Notes: generated from the sequence alone by a model not told the origin. A stretch of DNA of 11,423 nt from Oceanihabitans sp. (GCA_018067265.1 JAGPUY010000225.1:1-11423); one strand, 5' to 3'. Shown: positions 1-5,512, counted from the stretch's first letter. Made by a program: numbers and translations.

Positions 1-1
1 T

Positions 2-799
2 GAAGCAAGAATTTCTGTTTTAAATACACTTGCAGAAAATTCTACAAAAAGCTCTACCATAGACAACTTAAACGAAGACCTAGAATCACCTTTTGAGGAG
101 GAAGTTTATGAAGCTCTAACCGAACATTTTGACGAAGAAAATATAATTCCTCAACTTCAATTTGCAGGATTTAGAATTGATATGGTCTACGACACTAAAC
201 ATATAGGACTTCCCAAGATCGCAATAGAATGTGATGGAGCTTCTTATCATTCTAGTCAAGAAGCATATTTGCACGATATTCACAGACAAAAGATTCTTGA
301 AGGACACGGTTTTGTATTTCATAGAATATGGAGCACAAATTGGTGGAGAAACCCACAAAAGGAAACAAAGAAACTAGTTGAATTTATAAGAAGTATTGAA
401 AACAGTAGTCCATCAATTTTTGAAGATAAATCAAAAACAGGATTAGCGTTTACAGATAACATCACAATAGTCGAAAATGAACTTTCTAAAATTTCTCAAC
501 ATCTTAAAAAGGATTTAAAACAAACGATACAAGCTGTAAGTAAAAAAGAGGAAATTCAAACATCTTTATTTAAAGAAACCATTACCGTTAATAGTAAAGT
601 AAATTATTTAAATATTAACAAAGATTTGAAAGTTCATTTAGTTGACCAAATTGTGTCTAAAGTTGAAAAATCGAATGGAATTCAAAAAATAAATATAAAA
701 ACACCATTAGGAGTTGCTTTAAACGGAAAATCTGTTGGAGATACTGTGAAAATTGGTGGGTTAGACAAATACGTTAGAATATTAGAAATTATGAATTAA
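2..799 (+). CDS. C-terminal part of a probable helicase-associated protein: Vsr/MTES_1575-type nuclease domain with GreA/GreB-like tail (5' end outside window)
   Basis: The reading frame is open from base 2, so this is the last 265 residues of a longer protein; the ATG at 182 lies inside the nuclease domain and is not the start. Residues 28-120 of the fragment match the Vsr-like PD-(D/E)XK pattern known as REase_MTES_1575: SPFEEEV (29-35), FRID (57-60), IECDGASYH (75-83) and HRIWSTNWW (107-115). E32, D60, E76 and D78 are the likely metal-binding residues. In known proteins this domain usually sits at the C-terminus of large DUF4011/superfamily 1 helicase proteins, which I recall being proposed as phage-defence candidates. 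The helicase part here is inferred, since it is outside the window. Residues 145-225 are Lys/Glu-rich and not recognised. Residues 231-265 (TPLGVALNGKSVGD, ending YVRILEI) resemble the C-terminal FKBP-like domain of GreA/GreB transcription factors. The nuclease fold is fairly sure; the biological role is not. Confidence 0.8.
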   Translation, partial: EARISVLNTLAENSTKSSTIDNLNEDLESPFEEEVYEALTEHFDEENIIPQLQFAGFRIDMVYDTKHIGLPKIAIECDGASYHSSQEAYLHDIHRQKILEGHGFVFHRIWSTNWWRNPQKETKKLVEFIRSIENSSPSIFEDKSKTGLAFTDNITIVENELSKISQHLKKDLKQTIQAVSKKEEIQTSLFKETITVNSKVNYLNINKDLKVHLVDQIVSKVEKSNGIQKINIKTPLGVALNGKSVGDTVKIGGLDKYVRILEIMN

Positions 800-1157
800 G
801 CCAACGCTAAAAGTCATGTACATTTCCAATTCGCTACAGTCAACGCTACGCTAAAAATTATTTTATTGTTGAGGTTTATGAATATAGACATAGTGTACAA
901 ATGTACACCTAAACAGAAAGAAGACTAAATTGAAAGTGGTAAATTATTTTATATATAATAACCCGCTTCAACCCTATGATTTCATTGCGGTTAGCAATAA
1001 ACCAAATTGTGTTCGGGTAAAATGTATAATAGAAAACCTTCTTATTATATGTGAATATTAAAACACCTCTTTTTAGACTACAACATATGCTCGTAAGTGA
1101 AGGTGTGAAATATTGAAAAGTGATTAAATCTACTATTTATTTTTTTACCTTAGAGGT
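800..1157. other. Gene-poor AT-rich spacer with small inverted repeats
   Basis: No convincing gene is seen here. A perfect 6-bp inverted repeat, GTGTAC-AAAT-GTACAC, lies at 893-908. A hairpin ATTGC-GGTTA-GCAAT (984-998) sits between ACCCG (961-965) and CGGGT (1014-1018), which could pair as an outer stem. ACACCT (1063-1068) and AGGTGT (1101-1106) form another inverted repeat. CAACGCTA occurs near both 803 and 841. None of these is a recognised RNA or regulatory element. The stretch may be debris of past insertions in the accessory region, but that is inference. Confidence 0.4.
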
Positions 1158-1241
1158 ATGACTGAAAAAGAAAAACATAGTACTTTTGGTTTAGCCACCA
1201 TAATAATCATTATTATAATAGAATTAATCACTCTATTTTAA
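1158..1241 (+). CDS. Possible 27-residue single-span membrane peptide
   Basis: ATG at 1158 opens a 28-codon frame ending in TAA at 1239-1241. AGAGG lies just upstream, with only 2 nt before the ATG, so it is a poorly spaced Shine-Dalgarno-like stretch in a group that rarely uses them. The product starts with a charged segment (MTEKEKHSTFG), followed by a very hydrophobic stretch (LATIIIIIIIELITLF) long enough for one membrane helix. It ends 18 bp before the start of the secreted-protein gene at 1260 on the same strand, so it could be co-transcribed or act as a leader. The run of Ile codons may simply reflect AT-rich ATA/ATT sequence, so the gene is doubtful. Confidence 0.3.
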   Translation: MTEKEKHSTFGLATIIIIIIIELITLF

Positions 1242-1259
1242 AACAAAAAAAACAAACAA

Positions 1260-2006
1260 ATGAAAAAAATATTACTCTTATTTATATGTGTTACTACTTA
1301 TTCCTATTCTCAAGATAGAATTATATTAATTGAAGATAATGAAGAAATTAAATCAAAGGTTCTGGAAATCACAGACACAACGATAAAATACAAGAAATGG
1401 GGAAATTTAGAAGGTCCCTTATACAACATTAAGATTTCGTTGGTTTCGAAGATTAATTATTCAAACGGCAGTGAGGACGAATTTAAAAAAGAATCTAAAC
1501 AAAGTGCAACGAAGGCTCAAATCCATATTGAATCGCAACCTAAAACAATAGGTGGATATCCTAATTTACCATTGGAAGATGTACCTTATAATTTGAATAA
1601 AAAAGATAATACTTTAATTACTCTTGAGTCCGCAATCTCATCCACCGAAAGGGAGAAAGCAGGGATATGGGGCCATAAAAATTTTAGAAGAATAGCGGGG
1701 AATAGTTCTCATATTCGTTTGTCTAAACGAGAAAAACTAGTTTTTTTGGTTAAGTTAAATGACCCAAAGGATAATCCATATTCTATCGTTGAATTAAGAG
1801 AATTTGAAGTAACAGCAGAAAGAAAGAATTTACTATTTACAGAAGGTGCCAAAGGTAAAAAGAATGAAAAAGTAATATCTTTTGATATCGAAAAATTAAA
1901 CGATTCTGGACTTTATAAAATATCAATTCCTAGTAAGTTATCGAAAGGAGAGTACTTTTTCAATATAATAGATCAAGATGAGGTTTTTGCTTTTGGTGTA
2001 GAATAA
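1260..2006 (+). CDS. Secreted protein of unknown function, Bacteroidota type
   Basis: The 248-residue product begins with a signal peptide: Lys-Lys at residues 2-3, a hydrophobic core (ILLLFICVTTYSYS) and a probable cleavage near SYSQ-D at residue 18. Residues 19-72 (RIILIEDNEEIKSKVLEI, then IKYKKWGNLEGPLYNI and SKINYSNG) follow a pattern common at the mature N-terminus of Bacteroidota secreted proteins, where D-x-I, KV-x-EI, YK and a final Y-x-NG recur. The rest shows alternating hydrophobic residues consistent with beta structure and ends in YFFNIIDQDEVFAFGVE, which looks like a beta-sandwich edge. No catalytic motif or lipobox is visible, and I do not recognise the family. The ATG follows an A-rich leader, typical for the phylum. 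It is probably exported to the periplasm or surface, but its function is unknown. Confidence 0.8.
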   Translation: MKKILLLFICVTTYSYSQDRIILIEDNEEIKSKVLEITDTTIKYKKWGNLEGPLYNIKISLVSKINYSNGSEDEFKKESKQSATKAQIHIESQPKTIGGYPNLPLEDVPYNLNKKDNTLITLESAISSTEREKAGIWGHKNFRRIAGNSSHIRLSKREKLVFLVKLNDPKDNPYSIVELREFEVTAERKNLLFTEGAKGKKNEKVISFDIEKLNDSGLYKISIPSKLSKGEYFFNIIDQDEVFAFGVE

Positions 2007-2076
2007 CCAATATTTTTTAAACACGTAAAACTAGATTACTTATTTACTGATATTAAAAAATGTTTAAATGCATAAT

Positions 2077-2096
2077 TGTACCAAAAGCTGTACCAA
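2077..2096. repeat. Short direct repeat TGTACCAA x2 near the tRNA gene
   Basis: TGTACCAA occurs at 2077-2084 and again at 2089-2096, a 12-bp period. It lies between the 3' end of the secreted-protein gene and the tRNA-Arg terminator. Closely spaced GTACC-type repeats beside a tRNA gene can be arm-binding or attachment remnants of tyrosine-integrase elements. No integrase gene is in the window, so this is only a suggestion. Confidence 0.35.
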
Positions 2097-2110
2097 TTTT
2101 GTGAAATCAA

Positions 2111-2155
2111 CAAAACAAAAAAGGTTAACAATCTGTTTTTCAAATTATTAACCTT
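2111..2155 (-). terminator. Rho-independent-like terminator of tRNA-Arg
   Basis: Read on the - strand, AAGGTTAA (complement of 2148-2155) pairs with TTAACCTT (complement of 2121-2128) across a 19-nt loop. It is followed directly by a T-rich tract (complement of 2111-2120, TTTTGTTTTG). It begins about 10 bp past the tRNA 3' end. The stem is AT-rich and the loop large, so it would be modest in strength. Confidence 0.6.
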
Positions 2156-2164
2156 ACTAACTAG

Positions 2165-2238
2165 TGACCTCGAGAGGGCTCGAACCTCCAACCATCAGAG
2201 CCGAAATCTGATATTCTATCCAATTGAACTACGAGGCC
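2165..2238 (-). tRNA. tRNA-Arg (anticodon UCG)
   Basis: All four arms fold on the - strand. The acceptor stem is GGCCTCG with CGAGGTC (one G-U pair), the D stem GTTC/GAAT, the anticodon stem TCAGA/TCTGA, and the T stem GGAGG/CCTCT with loop TTCGAGC. The anticodon loop TTTCGGC gives anticodon UCG, so it reads CGA and probably other CGN Arg codons. The variable loop is 5 nt and the discriminator base is A. CCA is not encoded and must be added enzymatically. Its 5' end is only 5 bp after the stop codon of the GIY-YIG gene, leaving no room for a private promoter, so it is probably processed from a longer transcript. The first 35 nt are duplicated at 2500-2554. Confidence 0.95.
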
Positions 2239-2243
2239 TTTAA

Positions 2244-2492
2244 CTAATCTTTTATTTTATCCTTTAAAAACTCTCTTCCACTTCCGGTTTTAAAATACTT
2301 TTCACGAAGAATAGCTTCCTGTTTTGTTTTAAAAGTTTCAAAGTAAACTAATTCCCAAGGAATATAACCTTTAGTCGATTTAGTTTTTCCATTATTATGT
2401 TCTTTTAATCGCTTTTCAACATCATTTGTATGACCTTTATATAGCCTTCCATCCATATCACTTTGCAAAACATATGTGTAATAAGATTTCAT
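2244..2492 (-). CDS. Small GIY-YIG nuclease, inserted next to a tRNA-Arg gene
   Basis: The 82-residue protein is a stand-alone GIY-YIG domain, a usual size for this UvrC-N/YhbQ-like family. YTYVLQS (5-11) stands for the GIY half and LYKGHT (17-22) for the YIG half. R28 and H32 in DVEKRLKEHN, and E64 in AILREKYFK, are the expected catalytic or metal-binding positions. No DNA-binding domain is attached. The start codon lies 7 bp after a broken 5' half of tRNA-Arg, and the stop codon 5 bp before the intact tRNA-Arg. The gene therefore sits between two copies of the tRNA 5' half and has no visible ribosome binding site. It may be transcribed from the former tRNA promoter. Proteins of this type are widespread in Flavobacteriia; whether this one drives its own movement is inference. 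Confidence 0.9.
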   Translation of the reverse strand: MKSYYTYVLQSDMDGRLYKGHTNDVEKRLKEHNNGKTKSTKGYIPWELVYFETFKTKQEAILREKYFKTGSGREFLKDKIKD

Positions 2493-2499
2493 AAGCGAT

Positions 2500-2554
2500 A
2501 AATCTGATATTCCCTGCCTGCCGGCAGGCAGGTATCCAATTGAACTACGAGGCC
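2500..2554 (-). pseudogene. Duplicated 5' half of tRNA-Arg, broken in the anticodon loop
   Basis: Once the 20-bp palindrome at 2513-2532 is removed, the remaining 35 bp are identical to nucleotides 1-34 of the tRNA-Arg at 2165-2238 (forward 2204-2238). Identity stops sharply after the wobble base: the - strand reads CAGATTT and then ATCGCTT-ATG of the nuclease gene instead of CGGCTCTGA. There is no 3' half, so no tRNA can be made. The perfect identity suggests a recent copy. Confidence 0.85.
2513..2532. repeat. 20-bp perfect GC-rich palindrome inserted in the tRNA fragment
   Basis: CCTGCCTGCCGGCAGGCAGG is its own reverse complement. It splits the tRNA copy between ...GATATTC and TATCC..., in the D-loop/D-stem region. 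The intact tRNA at 2165-2238 shows the uninterrupted junction, so the insert boundaries are defined to within a base or two. At 80% GC it stands out in a low-GC setting. I recall similar palindromes being dispersed in Flavobacteriia genomes. Confidence 0.85.
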
Positions 2555-2570
2555 ATTTTTGGCTTTGTAA

Positions 2571-2609
2571 TTTAACTAAATCTCAAAAATCTAGTTATAC
2601 TACGAGGCC
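2571..2609 (-). pseudogene. Decayed third copy of the tRNA-Arg 5' end plus insert-end sequence
   Basis: ACTACGAGGCCAT (2599-2611) repeats the tRNA 5' end plus the two flanking bases also found at 2544-2556. AAATCT at 2578-2583 may be the other end of a degraded 5' half. On its inner side, TTTAACTAAATCT (2571-2583) nearly matches TTTAACTAATCT (2239-2250), the sequence covering the end of the nuclease gene next to the intact tRNA. Together these look like remains of an earlier insertion of a similar element. The matches are short, so this is tentative. Confidence 0.5.
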
Positions 2610-2612
2610 ATA

Positions 2613-2632
2613 ATTCCTGCGAAAGCAAGAAT
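2613..2632. repeat. Small interspersed hairpin (ATTC..GCGAAAGC..GAAT)
   Basis: ATTCCTGC-GAAA-GCAAGAAT folds into an imperfect stem with one C/A mismatch and a GAAA tetraloop. It resembles the hairpins at 3270-3287 and 3365-3383 in this window. It lies just upstream of the tRNA remnants on the - strand. Confidence 0.55.
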
Positions 2633-2681
2633 CTTATTTACTTAATTACGATTCATAACGAACCTTAGCGTTCTAGGATAC

Positions 2682-2714
2682 AGATTGCTTCGTCGTTTTC
2701 CTCCTCGCAATGAC
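2682..2714. repeat. Interspersed palindromic repeat, TTCG...CTC...TGAC family, copy 1
   Basis: ATTGC (2684-2688) and GCAAT (2707-2711) form the stem. Between them are CTTCGTCG and CCTCCTC, followed by TGAC. The layout of stem, TTCG, CTC, stem and TGAC is shared with 8903-8930 and 11246-11274. It ends 5 bp past the stop of the YqeY gene, so it forms that gene's 3' end. Confidence 0.65.
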
Positions 2715-2719
2715 TTGTA

Positions 2720-3169
2720 TTAAGATAATTTAGCCTTTACAATAGTCGAAATTGTTTTACCATCTGCTTGTCCTGCAAGTTTTTTATTTACCATTCCCAT
2801 AACTTTCCCCATATCTTTCATTCCTTCTGCTCCAACTGCAGCAATAGTTTCTACTACTACTTTCTCTATTTCTGCTTCCCCTAATTGCGCTGGTAAAAAC
2901 TGACTAATTACGGCTGCTTGTGCTATTTCCGGTTCGGCTAAATCTTCTCTGTTTTGTTCCGAAAAAATAGCAGCACTATCCTTACGTTGCTTTACTAATT
3001 TAGATAATATTTTTATTTCTTGATCTTCTGTAATTTCTTCTTTAGATCCTGTTTCTGTTTGTGCTAAAAGTATTTCAGATTTCACCGCTCTTAACGCAGC
3101 TAATGCCGTTTGGTCTTTAGATTTCATTGCAGCTTTCATAGCTGTCATTATACTTTCTTGTAAGCTCAT
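2720..3169 (-). CDS. yqeY: GatB/YqeY domain protein
   Basis: The 149-residue protein has the length and pattern of the YqeY family: an N-terminal helical part (MSLQESIMTAMKAAMKSKDQ, then ALRAVKSEI around residue 27), a middle RKDSAAIF segment with the conserved FLPAQL, and a C-terminal part with GAEGMKDMGKVMGMV and KTISTIVKAKL. The C-terminal half is homologous to the tail domain of GatB, the tRNA-dependent amidotransferase subunit that recognises tRNA. Stand-alone YqeY proteins have no firmly known function and are probably RNA-associated. I chose ATG at 3167-3169 because an upstream in-frame ATG at 3236-3238 adds 23 residues unlike the family, and a likely promoter falls between the two. 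The gene follows ftsZ on the same strand but beyond a terminator, so it is probably a separate transcription unit. Confidence 0.92.
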   Translation of the reverse strand: MSLQESIMTAMKAAMKSKDQTALAALRAVKSEILLAQTETGSKEEITEDQEIKILSKLVKQRKDSAAIFSEQNREDLAEPEIAQAAVISQFLPAQLGEAEIEKVVVETIAAVGAEGMKDMGKVMGMVNKKLAGQADGKTISTIVKAKLS

Positions 3170-3190
3170 AATCTTATTTGTTTTGAATTG

Positions 3191-3198
3191 CGAAGATA
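3191..3198 (-). promoter_or_regulatory. Putative Bacteroidota -7 promoter element of yqeY
   Basis: On the - strand TATCTTCG matches the Bacteroidota -7 consensus TAnnTTTG at all but one fixed position. It lies 21 bp upstream of the chosen yqeY start, giving a short leader. I see no clear TTG (-33) element at the expected spacing, so this is tentative. Confidence 0.4.
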
Positions 3199-3269
3199 TA
3201 AAAAAGTGAGCAGTTGATAGTACACCGTTTTCAAGCATTTCACTAGAATAAACATTTTAATGTATAAGG

Positions 3270-3287
3270 TTCCCACTTTCGTGGGAA
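3270..3287. repeat. Small interspersed hairpin TTCCCAC-TTTC-GTGGGAA
   Basis: A perfect 7-bp stem closes a TTTC tetraloop. It abuts the ftsZ terminator. It resembles the hairpins at 2613-2632 and 3365-3383 (TTCC...GGAA ends, loop of 4-5 nt), so it is probably one of a dispersed family and not part of the terminator. Confidence 0.55.
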
Positions 3288-3327
3288 AGCAAAAACCCAA
3301 AAAACCTCTGGGTGAGTTTTTCGGGTT
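3285..3327 (-). terminator. Rho-independent terminator at the end of the dcw cluster (after ftsZ)
   Basis: On the - strand AACCCGAAAAAC pairs with GTTTTTTGGGTT (12 positions, one mismatch) around a 10-nt loop. The stem runs into a T-rich tract (GGGTTTTTGCTTT). It lies about 110 bp downstream of the ftsZ stop codon and separates the cluster from yqeY. Confidence 0.75.
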
Positions 3328-3364
3328 AGTTGCAATTAAATACTTAACTTTTTATTTTATGAGA

Positions 3365-3383
3365 TTCCGTTATGAAAACGGAA
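3365..3383. repeat. Small interspersed hairpin TTCCGTT-ATGAA-AACGGAA
   Basis: A perfect 7-bp stem with a 5-nt loop lies between the ftsZ stop codon and its terminator, so it would be in the 3' untranslated part of the message. It shares its general shape and TTCC...GGAA ends with 2613-2632 and 3270-3287. Confidence 0.5.
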
Positions 3384-3437
3384 GGTATGCAACTACTCAC
3401 TTTCCATACAACTGCGTTTTTTGAAAATGAAGTTTCA

Positions 3438-5480
3438 TTAATCAACATTATCGTGTAAAAACGAATTATTACTTCTTAATAACATATCATCATTATCATC
3501 TGTACTTATCGAAGTACCAGAAATACTAGTTCTTTGTGATGAATGTTGCACATCTTGTAAATCTACACCTTGACGTTTATACGCTGGAATCTTTTCTATA
3601 TCATCAATTTTTGCAGTATTGAATTTATAATTAAAGTCCTTCATCTTACGTCTGCGCTCTTCTGCTCTTTCTTTTAGCATGTCTGAAATCGGACTGTTCA
3701 TTGGGTCAATTTCTTCCACTTCCTCTTCCACAACATTGCTTTTTACTACTTTCTTTTCGAAAACAATTTCTTGATCTAAGACCTTATTTACAACCTCTAC
3801 AACTGGTTCTTTTTTCTTTGGCTCGCTAGTAGCTTCAAATTCTAAATAATCATCTAAAGCATAACGAATCTCACCATCTTTATTTGTTTCTGTAACATTT
3901 ACAAGTTCGATAAAGTCATTTACAGGTAATTCTTTAATTTCTTCTGCATTTAAATTATGAATCACTTTTTCTTCTTGTACAACTTCTTTAACCTCCGGAG
4001 TTTCTTGTACAATAGGTGCTACAGGCTCACTTAATGGCATATCAAAAGTTAGCGTAATTTGTTGCTCTTCTTCTTCAAAATCATTAATAGCATCGGGTGC
4101 TGGAGTGGCGTTAGTAATTACAAAATCTTCTACTTCTTCAGAAATGTCTTCTTCAAAATCATCATCTGCAAAACATTTATCGTCTGCATGTACATCTTTC
4201 GTTGCAAGTACTTCATCATAAACAACATTCATGTTTTTGATAATTTCTGAAGTCGGAATTAAATTTAATGGCTTAGTAACTACTTTTCTTCGTGTTTCAA
4301 AAGCATCTTCCAATTCATTTAAATCTAGAGTGTGCTTTACAATTACTGGTTCTGGCTTTTTTTCTAATTCAATTTTTGGCGTTATAATTGCTGGGCTTTT
4401 ATCTTTTTCAGACAAATCTTGCTCCGAGGTTTGCTCTTCTTCCAAAGAGTGAATAACCTTTTTTGTTTCGGTATTTGAAATTTCATCTTGTTGTTCAATA
4501 TCAAAACCTGTAGCAATAATAGTTACAGCGATAGACTCATCTAAAGAATCATCTTCACCAACTCCCATAATGATGTTTGCGCCATGACCAGCTTCGTTTT
4601 GAATATGATCATTGATTTCTCCTATCTCATCAATAGTAATTTCTTGTGCTCCAGAAACGATTAGCAACAATACGTTTTTGGCACCTATAATTTTATTATC
4701 GTTTAACAATGGGGAATCTAAAGCTTTACGAATGGCATCGTGTGCACGATTTTGCCCAGAAGAACTAGCAGAACCCATAATAGCCGTTCCACTGCTACTT
4801 AATACGGTTTTCGCATCCCGTAAATCAATATTTTGTGTATAGTGATGTGTAATAACTTCGGCAATACCACGAGCTGCAGTAGATAACACTTCATCTGCTT
4901 TAGAGAATCCTGCCTTAAAACCAAGATTACCATAAACATCACGAAGTTTATTATTGTTTATTACGATTAAGGAATCTACTACGTTTCGTAGTTTTTCAAT
5001 ACCATTTTGCGCTTGTTCATTACGCATTTTTCCTTCAAATTGAAAAGGCATAGTAACAATACCAACCGTTAAAATGTCTAAGTCTTTAGCCATTTTAGCA
5101 ATAATTGGTGCCGCTCCTGTTCCTGTTCCTCCACCCATTCCTGCAGTAATGAAGATCATTTTGGTATTGGTATCTAACATACGTTGTAGATCCTCAAAAC
5201 TCTCTATAGCAGATTGCTCTCCTACATCTGGATTTGCTCCTGCACCTAAACCTTCGGTAAGGTTAAGACCTAATTGAATTTTGTTGGGTACACCACTATT
5301 TTGAAGTGCTTGCGCATCTGTATTACAGATGACGAAGTCTACTCCTTTAATGCCTTGTTGAAACATGTGATTGATAGCATTACTACCACCACCACCTACT
5401 CCAATAACTTTAATCACATTGGATTGATTTTTTGGTAAATCGAATGCTATATTGGTTTCGAATTCTTTGTTGCTGCTCAT
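3438..5480 (-). CDS. ftsZ: Cell division protein FtsZ
   Basis: FtsZ is the tubulin-like GTPase that forms the cytokinetic ring under the membrane at midcell. The GTPase domain (about 21-215) carries VGGGGSNAINHM (28-39), the tubulin signature GGGTGTG (116-122) and the synergy loop NIDLRD (217-222), with the GTP-hydrolysing acids D219 and D222. The second globular domain ends near residue 328. From 330 to about 590 follows a very acidic, low-complexity linker, which makes the protein 680 residues, against about 380 in E. coli; long linkers are usual in Bacteroidota. Near the end come a basic segment (MLKERAEERRRKMKDF, 601-616), an IPAYKRQ motif (631-637) like the FtsA-binding IPAFLRK peptide, and a further tail ending LLRSNNSFLHDNVD. 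It is the last gene of the cluster, 32 bp after ftsA and ahead of a terminator. Confidence 0.98.
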   Translation of the reverse strand: MSSNKEFETNIAFDLPKNQSNVIKVIGVGGGGSNAINHMFQQGIKGVDFVICNTDAQALQNSGVPNKIQLGLNLTEGLGAGANPDVGEQSAIESFEDLQRMLDTNTKMIFITAGMGGGTGTGAAPIIAKMAKDLDILTVGIVTMPFQFEGKMRNEQAQNGIEKLRNVVDSLIVINNNKLRDVYGNLGFKAGFSKADEVLSTAARGIAEVITHHYTQNIDLRDAKTVLSSSGTAIMGSASSSGQNRAHDAIRKALDSPLLNDNKIIGAKNVLLLIVSGAQEITIDEIGEINDHIQNEAGHGANIIMGVGEDDSLDESIAVTIIATGFDIEQQDEISNTETKKVIHSLEEEQTSEQDLSEKDKSPAIITPKIELEKKPEPVIVKHTLDLNELEDAFETRRKVVTKPLNLIPTSEIIKNMNVVYDEVLATKDVHADDKCFADDDFEEDISEEVEDFVITNATPAPDAINDFEEEEQQITLTFDMPLSEPVAPIVQETPEVKEVVQEEKVIHNLNAEEIKELPVNDFIELVNVTETNKDGEIRYALDDYLEFEATSEPKKKEPVVEVVNKVLDQEIVFEKKVVKSNVVEEEVEEIDPMNSPISDMLKERAEERRRKMKDFNYKFNTAKIDDIEKIPAYKRQGVDLQDVQHSSQRTSISGTSISTDDNDDMLLRSNNSFLHDNVD

Positions 5481-5512
5481 GAATTTCGGTTTTATTTTCT
5501 TACTTAATTACT

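Noticed and set aside
879..929. 16-codon frame starting behind GAGG
   Set aside because: It is too short, has no composition signal, and overlaps the GTGTAC inverted repeat.
2012..2061. Inverted repeat ATTTTTTAA / TTAAAAAAT after the secreted-protein gene as a terminator
   Set aside because: The stem is entirely A-T with a 32-nt loop and no following T tract, so it is expected by chance in such AT-rich DNA.
2165..2554. Group I intron in the tRNA anticodon loop
   Set aside because: The downstream tRNA is complete, the intervening 261 bp is almost all nuclease gene, and no intron core elements are visible. The site is similar, but the structure is a duplication and not an intron.
3170..3238. 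Upstream in-frame ATG that would extend YqeY by 23 residues
   Set aside because: The added residues do not resemble the family, the shorter form has the normal length of 149, and a promoter-like TATCTTCG lies between the two starts.
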